Both the position numbers and the translations under genes were made by a program. Shown here one piece after another: positions 51,170 through 58,901 of a stretch of DNA of 64,000 bases; positions within the stretch are counted from its first letter, which is position 1; each line of letters opens with the position of its first letter. The DNA is from Adlercreutzia hattorii (GTDB lineage Bacteria; Actinomycetota; Coriobacteriia; Coriobacteriales; Eggerthellaceae). The notes below the pieces were generated by a model. It saw only the letters and a program-made list of their open reading frames with translations. It did no database searches and was not told the origin of the DNA. The stretch spans positions 1,411,001-1,475,000 of the forward strand of contig NZ_AP022829.1 in NCBI RefSeq assembly GCF_011405655.1, written 5' to 3'.

Positions 51170-53280
51170 GCGACATCAACGACACGAAGGCAGCGGCCGG
51201 CGCGACGGCGGCCGAGGGCAAGTCCGCGCCCCAGGCCCGGCGCAACGCCGCCACCCAGGGGGCGCCCCGGGGCGCGGGATCCCGCACGGCCAAGCAGGGC
51301 CGCGCCATGCTCGGCGCCGAGGCCGTCATCGCGAGCCTCGAGGCCGAGGGGGTCACGACGGTGTTCGGCTACCCGGGCGGCCAGGCCATCAAGCTCTACG
51401 ACGCGCTGTACGATTCCGACCAGATCACCCACGTGCTCGCCCGCCACGAGCAGGGGGCCGTCCACATGGCCGACGGCTACGCCCGCTCCACCGGGCGCGC
51501 CGGCGTGGCCATCGTCACCTCGGGGCCCGGCGCCACGAACACCGTGACCGGCATCGCCACGGCCTACATGGACTCCGTGCCCCTCGTCATCATCACCGGC
51601 CAGGTGGGGCGGGGGGTCATCGGCACCGACTCCTTCCAGGAATCCGACATTGTGGGCATCACGATGCCGGTGGTCAAGCACTCCTACCTGCTGCAATCCA
51701 CCGAAGAGCTCACCCGCACCATCCGCGAGGCCTTCCATATCGCCGTCACGGGGCGCCCCGGCCCGGTGCTCATCGACATCCCGAGCGACGTGGCCGGCGA
51801 GACCATGGTCTTCGAATACCCCGATACGGTGAACTTGCCCTCCTACAAGCCCACCTACCGCGGCAACGCCAAGCAGATCCGCGCCGCCTGCCGCCTTCTG
51901 GAGGAGGCCGAGCAGCCCCTGCTCTACGTCGGGGGCGGCGTCATCGCGTCGGAGGCCACCGAGGAAATCGTGGCCCTCATGGACAAGATGCACATCCCCG
52001 CCGTCGCCACCCTCATGGGCAAGGGCGGCGTGCCGGCAAGCCATCCTCTGAACCTGGGGCCAGTGGGCATGCACGGGGCGAAGTACTCGAACATGGCCAT
52101 GACCGAGGCCGACCTCATCATCGCTGCCGGCGCGCGCTTCTCCGACCGCGTCACCGGGCGTGTGTCCGAGTTCGCCCCCAACGCGAAGATCGTGCACATC
52201 GACATCGACCCGGCGGAAATCGGCAAGATTCGCGACGCCGACGTGCCCATCGTGGGCGATTTGAAGGGCGTGCTTTCCGGCATGCTGGAGACGCTCGATA
52301 AAGACGGCGCCGTCCCGTGCGACGATCAGTGGATCGCCGACATCAACGCCTGGCGCGCTCGTTACCCGTTCTACCATCCGAACATGGCGGAGAACGAGCA
52401 GACCGGCGAGATCGTCCCCGAGCTCGTCATCGCGGAGCTTGGGCGCCAGCTGGATCCGGCGACCTCCATCGTCACCACGGAGGTGGGCCAGCACCAGATG
52501 TGGGCCCACCAGTTTTTGCCCCGGGAGTTCCCGCGCACCTTCCTCTCGTCAGGGGGGTTGGGCACCATGGGCTTCGGCTTCCCGGCCGCCATCGGGGCCG
52601 CCGTGGCGAACCCCGGAGCCACGGTGGTCTGCATCGCCGGCGACGGGTCGTTCCAGATGAACTCCCAGGAAATGGCCACGGCCGCCATCAACGGCGTGCC
52701 CGTGAAGGTCATGATCCTGGACAACCGCTGCCTCGGCATGGTGCACCAGTGGCAGAAGCTGTTCTACGACAAGCGCTATTCCCAGACGCTGCTCGAGCCG
52801 GTGCCCGACTTCGTGAAGCTGGCCGAGGCCTACGGCTGGGAGGGCGAGCGCGTGGAGGCGCCCGGTGAGGTCGCCGCCGCTATCGAGCGCATGCTGGCGG
52901 CGGAAGGCCCCTATCTCTTGGATGTGGCCATCTCTCCCGAGCAGAACGTGTACCCCATGGTTGCGCCGGGGGCGGCCCTCGACAACGTCATGGGGGCCAT
53001 CGACGTGGCCGTGGGCGCTGTGCGCACCGACGTGCCCGCCGCCCCGGGCTCCCCCCGGGCCCAGGCGGCCGCGAGCGCCGCGCCGGTCGCCGCCTCTCCC
53101 TGCGCCAAGCTGGACGCCCAATTCGGCGGCCGCTGGGAGATAGATCCCGAGGACACCGGCGCCCGCCTGGGCCAGGACGGCTCCACGGTGGACGTGCGCC
53201 CCGAAGACTGGAAGACCCTCTTCCGCGAGGCCGATGCCGAGATGCCGGCATTTTCCGACGAGAAGGGAGGCGCGCGATGA
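51166..53280 (+). CDS. ilvB: Acetolactate synthase large subunit with terminal extensions
   Basis: 704 residues from the GTG at 51166 (GTGA overlap with ilvD). The core matches acetohydroxyacid synthase: Gly-Tyr-Pro-Gly-Gly near the N-terminus, the catalytic Glu in His-Glu-Gln-Gly-Ala, and the thiamine-diphosphate motif Gly-Asp-Gly-Ser-Phe-Gln-Met-Asn. Usual length is 550-600 residues. Here there is an Ala/Gly/Arg-rich N-terminal extension of about 45 residues. There is also a C-terminal extension of about 90, with an Ala/Pro linker then a small acidic module containing Trp-Glu-Ile-Asp-Pro-Glu-Asp. It makes acetolactate and acetohydroxybutyrate. The ATG of ilvN overlaps its stop. Confidence 0.94.
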   Translation: MSDINDTKAAAGATAAEGKSAPQARRNAATQGAPRGAGSRTAKQGRAMLGAEAVIASLEAEGVTTVFGYPGGQAIKLYDALYDSDQITHVLARHEQGAVHMADGYARSTGRAGVAIVTSGPGATNTVTGIATAYMDSVPLVIITGQVGRGVIGTDSFQESDIVGITMPVVKHSYLLQSTEELTRTIREAFHIAVTGRPGPVLIDIPSDVAGETMVFEYPDTVNLPSYKPTYRGNAKQIRAACRLLEEAEQPLLYVGGGVIASEATEEIVALMDKMHIPAVATLMGKGGVPASHPLNLGPVGMHGAKYSNMAMTEADLIIAAGARFSDRVTGRVSEFAPNAKIVHIDIDPAEIGKIRDADVPIVGDLKGVLSGMLETLDKDGAVPCDDQWIADINAWRARYPFYHPNMAENEQTGEIVPELVIAELGRQLDPATSIVTTEVGQHQMWAHQFLPREFPRTFLSSGGLGTMGFGFPAAIGAAVANPGATVVCIAGDGSFQMNSQEMATAAINGVPVKVMILDNRCLGMVHQWQKLFYDKRYSQTLLEPVPDFVKLAEAYGWEGERVEAPGEVAAAIERMLAAEGPYLLDVAISPEQNVYPMVAPGAALDNVMGAIDVAVGAVRTDVPAAPGSPRAQAAASAAPVAASPCAKLDAQFGGRWEIDPEDTGARLGQDGSTVDVRPEDWKTLFREADAEMPAFSDEKGGAR

Positions 53281-53759
53281 AGCACGTTCTGTCTGTCCTG
53301 GTGGAGAACCGTCCCGGCGTGCTGTCCCGCGTGACGGGCCTCATCTCCCGGCGCGGCTTCAACATCGAGTCGCTGTCCGTGGGCCCCACCGAAAACCCCA
53401 CCATGTCGCGGGTCACCGCCATCGTGCTCGCCGACGACGTGGCCTACGAGCAGATCACCAAGCAGTTGCACAAGCTCATCAGCGTGCACAAGATCACCGA
53501 TCTCACCGACGAGGGCGCCATCGAGCGCGAACTAGTGCTGTTCAAGGTGAACGCCGCGCCCGAGCGCCGCAGCGAGATCATCGAGATCGCCAACATCTTC
53601 CGCGCGAAGATCGTCGACGTGGGCAAAAGCTCGCTCACCATCGAGGCCACCGGCGACGACGCGAAGCTTCGTGGCCTGGAAGACCTGCTGCGCGCCTACG
53701 GCATCAAGGAAACCGTCCGCACCGGCAAAGTAGCCCTCTCCCGCAGCTCGCGAGATTAG
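53277..53759 (+). CDS. ilvN: Acetolactate synthase small regulatory subunit
   Basis: 160 residues; ATGA overlap with ilvB. The N-terminal ACT domain (Leu-Val-Glu-Asn-Arg-Pro-Gly-Val-Leu-Ser-Arg-Val-x-Gly-Leu-Ile-Ser-Arg-Arg-Gly-Phe-Asn) binds valine for feedback control. The C-terminal ALS_ss domain ends at about 155. It activates and regulates the IlvB subunit. Length fits the IlvH/IlvN family. Confidence 0.95.
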   Translation: MKHVLSVLVENRPGVLSRVTGLISRRGFNIESLSVGPTENPTMSRVTAIVLADDVAYEQITKQLHKLISVHKITDLTDEGAIERELVLFKVNAAPERRSEIIEIANIFRAKIVDVGKSSLTIEATGDDAKLRGLEDLLRAYGIKETVRTGKVALSRSSRD

Positions 53760-53796
53760 GAAATAGAAAAGGCAACAAGAGAAAGGAATCTCATTC

Positions 53797-54792
53797 ATGG
53801 CCGTCACCATCTACTACGAGCAGGACTGCAACCCCGATATCATCAAGGACAAGAAGATCGCCATCATCGGCTACGGCTCCCAGGGCCATGCGCATGCGCT
53901 GAACCTCAAGGATTCCGGCTGCGACGTGCGCGTGGGCCTGCGCGAGGGCTCGCACTCCATCGAGGCCGCCGAGGAGGCCGGCCTGCGCGTCACCGACATG
54001 GCCACGGCCGCCGAGGAGGCCGACCTCATCATGGTGCTCGTGCCCGACGAGCTGCAGCCCGAGGTGTACGAGACCTCTATCGCCCCGCACTTGAAGGCCG
54101 GCGACACCCTCGCCTTCGCCCACGGCTTCAACATCCATTACGGCTACATCACCCCGCCTGAGGACGTGAACGTCATCATGTGCGCGCCGAAGGGCCCCGG
54201 CCACATCGTGCGCCGCCAGTACACCGAGGGCTCCGGCGTGCCCGACCTCATCTGCGTGGCCCAGGACGCCACGGGAGACGCCTGGGATATCGCGCTGTCC
54301 TATGCCTGGGGCGTGGGCGGGGCGCGCGCCGGCGTCATCAAGGCCACCTTCGCCCAGGAGACAGAAGAGGACCTCTTCGGCGAGCAGGCCGTGCTCTGCG
54401 GCGGTCTGGTGGAGCTCGTGAAGGCCGGCTTCGAAACGCTGGTCGAGGCGGGCTATCCGCCGGAGCTCGCCTACTTCGAGTGCTACCACGAGATGAAGAT
54501 GATCGTCGACCTCATGTACGAGAGCGGCATCCACTTCATGAACTACTCCATCTCCAACACCGCCGAGTACGGCGAGTACTACGCGGGACCGAAGGTCATC
54601 AACGAGCAGAGCCGCGAGGCCATGCGCGAGATTTTGGCCCGCATCCAGGACGGCACCTTCGCCGAGGAGTTCGTCGCCGACTGCAAGAACGGGCACGCGT
54701 GGCTCCTCGAGCAGCGCGAGGCCATCAACAACCACGAGATCGAGAAGACCGGCGAGCGCATCCGCGGCATGTTCAGCTGGATTCACGAGTAG
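53797..54792 (+). CDS. ilvC: Ketol-acid reductoisomerase (class I)
   Basis: 331 residues with GAAAGGAA before the ATG. The N-terminal Rossmann domain has Gly-Tyr-Gly-Ser-Gln-Gly-His-Ala. The C-terminal knotted helical domain has the Mg-binding Asp and Glu residues, visible in [10 protein letters not shown] and Tyr-Phe-Glu-Cys-Tyr-His-Glu. It converts acetolactate to dihydroxyisovalerate with NAD(P)H and Mg2+. It is the last gene of the ilv operon and is followed by a terminator. Confidence 0.96.
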   Translation: MAVTIYYEQDCNPDIIKDKKIAIIGYGSQGHAHALNLKDSGCDVRVGLREGSHSIEAAEEAGLRVTDMATAAEEADLIMVLVPDELQPEVYETSIAPHLKAGDTLAFAHGFNIHYGYITPPEDVNVIMCAPKGPGHIVRRQYTEGSGVPDLICVAQDATGDAWDIALSYAWGVGGARAGVIKATFAQETEEDLFGEQAVLCGGLVELVKAGFETLVEAGYPPELAYFECYHEMKMIVDLMYESGIHFMNYSISNTAEYGEYYAGPKVINEQSREAMREILARIQDGTFAEEFVADCKNGHAWLLEQREAINNHEIEKTGERIRGMFSWIHE

Positions 54793-54819
54793 GAAAAATC
54801 TCCCATAGTTGTTCCGTAG

Positions 54820-54846
54820 GGGCTGACCCTTGGTCAGCCCTTTTTT
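54820..54846 (+). terminator. Intrinsic terminator of the ilv operon
   Basis: GGGCTGACC (54820-54828) pairs with GGTCAGCCC (54832-54840) across CTT, followed by T6. Confidence 0.92.
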
Positions 54847-55053
54847 GCGTAAGCTTCTGACCAGCGAAAACGAGCTTTGTCACGCAAAGGTGTGATAGGA
54901 AAATTTCTTCGCCGCGTGACAAAATCATGGGTCTGCGTGATAGGCAGGAGGCTTGGAAGGAGGCATAGTGGGCGGCGTCAAAACACAAGAAACCGTGAAG
55001 CGCGGCGCAAGGTTGGAACCAGCCGGCTTCGAAGCAAAGAAGGAGACCATCTC

Positions 55054-55326
55054 ATGAAGATTCTCGGACTGGGCGTGCCTGAGCTCGTTATCATCCTCGT
55101 CGTCGTGCTGCTCATCTTCGGACCGAAGAACCTCCCCAAACTCGGCGCCTCTCTTGGCAAGACCGTGAAGAGCCTGCGCGAGGGCATGGCCTTCGACAAG
55201 GACAAGGATGAGGAAGTCGAGGAGATCGTCGAGATCGTTGAAGACGAGCCCGAGGTCGCCTACGCCACCGCCGGCGAGTCCGAGACCAAGGTGGTCAAGA
55301 AGGTCGTTCGCAAGAAGGCCGAATAA
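55054..55326 (+). CDS. tatA: Twin-arginine translocase subunit TatA
   Basis: 90 residues from the ATG at 55054 (AAGGAGA upstream). A short N-terminal TM helix (about 5-22) is followed by the Phe-Gly-Pro-Lys-Asn-Leu-Pro hinge, an amphipathic helix, and an acidic tail ending in Lys-rich residues. This is the TatA/TatE layout. It forms the pore of Tat export, which the DmsA-like enzyme at 8599 needs. No tatB or tatC lies beside it. A hairpin terminator-like structure follows. Confidence 0.9.
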   Translation: MKILGLGVPELVIILVVVLLIFGPKNLPKLGASLGKTVKSLREGMAFDKDKDEEVEEIVEIVEDEPEVAYATAGESETKVVKKVVRKKAE

Positions 55327-55333
55327 CATTCGT

Positions 55334-55370
55334 GAACCGTCCCTGCGCCTTCGGGTGCGGGGTTCGTTTC
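55334..55370 (+). terminator. Probable terminator of tatA
   Basis: CCCTGCGCC (55341-55349) pairs with GGTGCGGGG (55354-55362) around a TTCG loop, with outer GAAC/GTTC pairing and a short T-tract. Confidence 0.6.
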
Positions 55371-55536
55371 AACCCTCCCTCCCAAGAGAAGCGGCAGCTG
55401 CCCGATATGGTCAGCGCCGCTTCTCTTCATGTTGCCATAGGCGGTTCATTTCGTCGGATGTTTCCGTCGGCGGGAGCCGATTCGCTTCGTTGCGATAGAA
55501 TACCTCATTGTTAATGCGAGCAAGAAAGGGGAGGCC

Positions 55537-57000
55537 ATGGCGACGATGACGCTTTCGCGTTTGCGCCAAGCGCGCTATGCCATCCTCGGTTTCGGCTGCA
55601 ACCAGGCCTTTCTCTTCGCCATGCTGTATTTGGGCTCCTATAACGAGAGCAGCCAGCACGGGTTCCTCATCGATCGGGCCGACCTGCTCTGCGTGCTCCT
55701 CGTCATGGCCGCCACCTTCGCGTTCATGACCTGCGAGCGCCCGCGTCGGCATCTGATGGCCGCGGCCGAGGGCCTCGCGCGCTGCTACGCGCTGCCGTTG
55801 GTGGGAGCGCTGTACCTCATCGTTGCGCTGCATAGCCTTGTGCCCGGCATTCCGTGGCTCGCGCTTGCCGCCGTGGAGGGGCTGGCCGCCGGCGTTCCGC
55901 TCGCGCTCCTTCTATGCCGGTGGGGCCGGGTGCTGGGGGAGACTTCCATCGACCAGTCCGTGCCCGAGGTGTTCATTGGGAGCGCCCTTGGGGCGGCGGT
56001 GTGCTTCTTCGTCGTCGCCATTCCCGTGGAGGGCGCCTATATCCTACTGTACGTGCTGCCCGTGGGAAGTGCTTGGGCCCTGCGTGCGCTCGGCGAGCCT
56101 GATGGCCGCGACGCCGAGTCCGCGGCTGCCGACGATCCAACCGAGGAGGCCGCCAAGCTCTCCGGGCGCATTATCGCCGGCACGGTGGTCTACGGCTTGG
56201 CCACCGGCGCCGTGGAGGCCCTTGCCACCAGCGCCGATGGGGGAGCTGCGTCATCGCTTTCCGTCACCTTTGTGCTCTTCGTGCTGTACTGCGCCGCCGC
56301 ACTGCAGCTCTACGGGGGCCGTCCGCTCTCGGTGGGCGTGCGCGCCGTGCTGCCCACGGGGCCCGATCAGGAAGTGGGGCCGCTCGGGGGCGCCTACCGG
56401 CTCGCCATCCTGCTCATGGTGGGCGGCTTTGTCGCCGTGCCGCTGCTTGAGAGCGTGGGCGTCTCTGGCGTGGCCGTGGTGCTCGCCGGCTACCTCGGGG
56501 TGTTCTCGGTGCTCGTCTCGCTGTTCCTCATCATGGGCCGCATCGGCGGCGGGGACGCGGCGCGCTCCTTCGCCCGGGGCTTCGCCGCGCTGTTCGCGGG
56601 CGAGATCACCGGCGTGCTCGTCGGCGGCGTGCTCGGGGCGCTCCCCGGCGCCTTCGACGTGTCGGCGGCGCTCGTGGCCCTGGCCGGCGTGGCGGTGCTG
56701 TACACGTACCTGTTCCTGTTCACCGATCGCGACATGGCAGCGCTCTCGGTGGTCATCGCCCAGAGCGACCGTTTCGAGGAGGCCTGCGATCTCATCGCGC
56801 GCACGGCCAAGCTCTCGAAGCGCGAGGCCGAGATCTTGCCGCTCGCCCTGCGCGGCCGCACCGCCGAGCGCATCGCTGGCGAGTTCTTCATCTCGAAGAA
56901 CACCGTGGACACCCACCTGCGCCGCATCTACGCCAAGTGCGGTGTGCACACGCGCCAGGAGCTCATCGACCTGGGCGAGCGCACGGAAGCGGAGCTGTAG
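55537..57000 (+). CDS. LuxR-family regulator with N-terminal multi-TM domain
   Basis: 487 residues. About twelve hydrophobic helices (residues 12-395) precede a C-terminal LuxR/GerE helix-turn-helix (about 418-480). The latter has Leu-Ser-Lys-Arg-Glu-Ala-Glu-Ile, then Thr-Ala-Glu-Arg-Ile-Ala...[14 protein letters not shown]. Membrane-bound LuxR proteins of this shape are abundant in Eggerthellaceae and often control nearby respiratory or transport genes. The signal and target here are unknown; rnhA downstream is an unlikely target. GAAAGGGGAGG precedes the start. Confidence 0.8.
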   Translation: MATMTLSRLRQARYAILGFGCNQAFLFAMLYLGSYNESSQHGFLIDRADLLCVLLVMAATFAFMTCERPRRHLMAAAEGLARCYALPLVGALYLIVALHSLVPGIPWLALAAVEGLAAGVPLALLLCRWGRVLGETSIDQSVPEVFIGSALGAAVCFFVVAIPVEGAYILLYVLPVGSAWALRALGEPDGRDAESAAADDPTEEAAKLSGRIIAGTVVYGLATGAVEALATSADGGAASSLSVTFVLFVLYCAAALQLYGGRPLSVGVRAVLPTGPDQEVGPLGGAYRLAILLMVGGFVAVPLLESVGVSGVAVVLAGYLGVFSVLVSLFLIMGRIGGGDAARSFARGFAALFAGEITGVLVGGVLGALPGAFDVSAALVALAGVAVLYTYLFLFTDRDMAALSVVIAQSDRFEEACDLIARTAKLSKREAEILPLALRGRTAERIAGEFFISKNTVDTHLRRIYAKCGVHTRQELIDLGERTEAEL

Positions 57001-57088
57001 CCCCATGACCGCGCAATCTGGCTTCTCCTTCAACGACTTTGCCGCCGCGAGACATGTGGCGGCCTCACCCGAGCACCAAGGAGCTCCC

Positions 57089-57568
57089 ATGGAAGTGACC
57101 CTGTACTCCGACGGCTCGTCCCGGGGCAATCCCGGGCCGGGCGGCTACGGCACCATTCTGCGCTACACGGCGCCCTCGGGCGCGGTGCACGAGAAGGAGC
57201 TCTCGGCCGGCTTTTCCTGTACCACCAACAACCGCATGGAGCTGCTCGGCTGCATCGTGGGCCTGGAGGCCTTAAAGCGCCCCTGCACGGTGACGGTGTA
57301 CTCGGATTCGCAGTACCTCGTGAACGCCTTCAACCAAAACTGGGTGGCCGGCTGGCTCAAGCGAGGCTGGAAGAACTCGCAAAAGCAGCCCGTGAAGAAC
57401 GTCGATCTGTGGAAGCGGCTGCTCGCTGCCAAAGAGCCCCACACCGTGAAGTTCGTTTGGGTGAAGGGCCACGCGGGGCATCCCGAGAACGAGCGCTGCG
57501 ACGAGCTCGCCACCATCGCCGCCGACAACCCCGCCTGCCACCAGAAAGACAAAGGATTCAAAGAATAA
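57089..57568 (+). CDS. rnhA: Ribonuclease HI
   Basis: 159 residues from the ATG at 57089, which follows AAGGAG; an in-frame ATG at 57005 is possible. The catalytic acids are visible: Asp in [15 protein letters not shown], Glu in Asn-Arg-Met-Glu-Leu, Asp in Tyr-Ser-Asp-Ser-Gln-Tyr, and the late Asp in Asn-Glu-Arg-Cys-Asp-Glu-Leu. It degrades RNA in RNA-DNA hybrids. The last 20 codons are A-rich, unlike the rest of the gene. A GC-rich second version of this 3' end lies at 57887-57950. Confidence 0.94.
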   Translation: MEVTLYSDGSSRGNPGPGGYGTILRYTAPSGAVHEKELSAGFSCTTNNRMELLGCIVGLEALKRPCTVTVYSDSQYLVNAFNQNWVAGWLKRGWKNSQKQPVKNVDLWKRLLAAKEPHTVKFVWVKGHAGHPENERCDELATIAADNPACHQKDKGFKE

Positions 57569-57599
57569 CGTACAAATGTACGACAACTTATGATATAAT
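57569..57599 (+). promoter_or_regulatory. Promoter and operator of the small hydrophobic peptide
   Basis: A perfect extended -10 (TGATATAAT, 57591-57599) is preceded by the 14-bp palindrome CGTACAAATGTACG (57569-57582), which covers the -35 area. This would let a repressor block the promoter. The palindrome begins immediately after the rnhA stop codon. Confidence 0.6.
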
Positions 57600-57649
57600 C
57601 GACATGGGGTTAGGCGGTGGGCTGCTTCTCTTCTGAAGGGGGGTGGCTT

Positions 57650-57730
57650 ATGGTTACTTGGACTGAACTGCTAGCGTTTGTCCTCGTGCTGTTCGCGGCC
57701 ATCAAGCTCGGGAAATCGCTTCGGAAGTAG
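57650..57730 (+). CDS. 26-residue hydrophobic peptide (type I toxin/holin-like)
   Basis: The ATG at 57650 follows AAGGGGGG and encodes one hydrophobic helix (Leu-Leu-Ala-Phe-Val-Leu-Val-Leu-Phe-Ala-Ala-Ile) capped by Lys-Leu-Gly-Lys-Ser-Leu-Arg-Lys. Size and layout resemble the short membrane peptides annotated as holin-like toxins, which are often controlled by antisense RNA. It has its own promoter and operator upstream. The CCGCCC...GCGGCT stretch downstream (57753-57780) could form a terminator or part of an antisense RNA. It lies inside a segment bounded by two rnhA 3' ends, so it probably came in with a mobile element. Confidence 0.5.
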   Translation: MVTWTELLAFVLVLFAAIKLGKSLRK

Positions 57731-57886
57731 CTGGGGCGATGGAAAGAGAAAGGCCGCCCCCTTGCGTTACGAGAGCGGCTCTTCAATCACATAACCCGAG
57801 CTTATGTGAAGCAGCCGCCCGTAGCCGCGGGTGACCGGACGGCGTAAAGTTGATGGGGCGGAGGCTCCTACATCCTAGAAGGCCAT

Positions 57887-57950
57887 GCTCGCCACCACCG
57901 CCGCCGACAACCCGGCGTGCCATCAGGTGGACGCGGGCTTCAAGGGGTAG
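57887..57950 (+). pseudogene. Second rnhA 3' end (displaced remnant)
   Basis: These 64 bases match the last 64 of rnhA (57505-57568) at 49 positions by hand count, in the same frame and ending at the equivalent stop codon. The encoded end is [20 protein letters not shown]. Its codons are GC-rich like the genome, whereas the active rnhA end is A-rich. It therefore looks like the original host end, displaced 382 bp downstream by an insertion. Confidence 0.75.
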
Positions 57951-57959
57951 GGCCCTCGG

Positions 57960-58517
57960 AAGCTCACTGCCCCGTGCAGACTCAAGGCGAGGACGGCACG
58001 GGCACCATGATGACTCGCGTGCCTCGCCCAGCGGCAGCTGGGAGGTGGCCTCGATAGCGTTGTCGGCGGCGTTGCCGATAAGTGTGCACAAATCGAAATC
58101 GTTGATGAAGCCCAGTCGACTCCCGTCCACGAAGAATGTCGGGCGTATGCCCGCGCTCAGGCATTGGCGGCGCTTCTCCGTAAGCAGCACGTCGACGGCG
58201 ACGATCTTCCCGATTTCCGTGCAGAGGAGGAACACGCAGGCAAGGTAGAGGGCCTGACCGCGGCGAGTGCGCCCGACCAGTGCGATGAACCCGGTAACAA
58301 GCGCGATGTTGACGAGGAAGTCGAAGGCGAAATCGAAGTGCAGCAGGTGGTTGCCGTGCCACAGCACCGCCAGGACCGCCAGCAGCGCGAACGATCTCGT
58401 AAGATTGTCACGCCGCCGCTCGAGGGGGCGCAGGAACAGCACGAGCAGTCCCAGTTCCAAGGCCGTGGAGAGCAGCCACAGGGGGCTCGTATAGTGGATC
58501 ATGAGGTCGGTTATCAT
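57960..58517 (-). pseudogene. Remnant of a GHKL-type (AgrC-like) sensor kinase
   Basis: From the ATG at 58517 there are four TM helices (about 110 residues). The sequence then jumps directly to an ATPase N-box region (Ile-Asn-Asp-Phe-Asp-Leu-Cys-Thr-Leu-Ile-Gly-Asn-Ala-Ala-Asp-Asn-Ala-Ile-Glu-Ala). The rest of the membrane domain and the dimerisation/His region are missing. After about 58010 the frame shifts: the expected Arg-Val-Ile-Met-Val strand continues in another frame and then stops. The gene is thus internally deleted and frameshifted. An open frame does continue to 57783, but its end is not kinase-like. Confidence 0.65.
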
Positions 58518-58519
58518 CG

Positions 58520-58825
58520 GGCGCTCCCCATGTCTTCGGCGTGGCTGATGCCAACTGGAAGGAGTACGTGCAGAAGAACGCCCCCGAGCACGTTTATCCG
58601 GGCACGGGCGGCTTCCACGACGGCGGCTTCCTCCAGTCGCTGGAGGAGGAGCTGCCCCAAGTCATCGCCGCGGGGGCCGAGGGCCACAAGATTCGCGGCT
58701 GCGTCACCTATGCGGGCAACACACTGGAGGAGCTTGCCGACAACATGGGGCTTGCTGCCGAGGTGAAGGAGAACTTCCTCGCCTCCATGGGCAAGATCGT
58801 CGGCGAGACCGTGGCGGCGTTGTAA
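58520..58825 (+). pseudogene. C-terminal remnant of an FAD-dependent fumarate-reductase-like flavoprotein
   Basis: The frame reads Val-Phe-Gly-Val-Ala-Asp-Ala-Asn-Trp-Lys-Glu-Tyr, then Gly-Gly-Phe...Glu-Leu-Pro-Gln-Val-Ile-Ala-Ala-Gly, Thr-Leu-Glu-Glu-Leu-Ala, and Gly-Lys-Ile-Val-Gly-Glu-Thr at the end. This resembles the last third of the FAD-binding reductases common in Eggerthellaceae. The 5' two thirds are missing, and a further internal deletion joins Asn-Phe-Leu-Ala-Ser directly to the final Gly-Lys-Ile-Val-Gly-Glu helix. It abuts the start of the kinase remnant, so deletions fused the two. A GTG at 58541 could start a 94-residue ORF, but function is unlikely. Confidence 0.6.
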
Positions 58826-58838
58826 TTCGTTCACTCAG

Positions 58839-58890
58839 CCTTCCCCACAAAGGCCCCCGCGCATCAGTGCGGGGGCCTTTGTGGGGAAGG
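58839..58890. terminator. 22-bp perfect hairpin, bidirectional terminator
   Basis: The arm at 58839-58860 is the exact complement of 58869-58890 around an 8-nt loop, and CCTTTT follows. It lies between the flavoprotein remnant and the dgt stop at 58902, ending transcription from both sides. Confidence 0.85.
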
Positions 58891-58901
58891 CCTTTTCAGC
58901 C

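Noticed and set aside
57569-57582. LexA/SOS box
   Set aside because: CGTACAAATGTACG differs from the Gram-positive GAAC-N4-GTTC box at the key positions; it is kept only as an unspecified operator.
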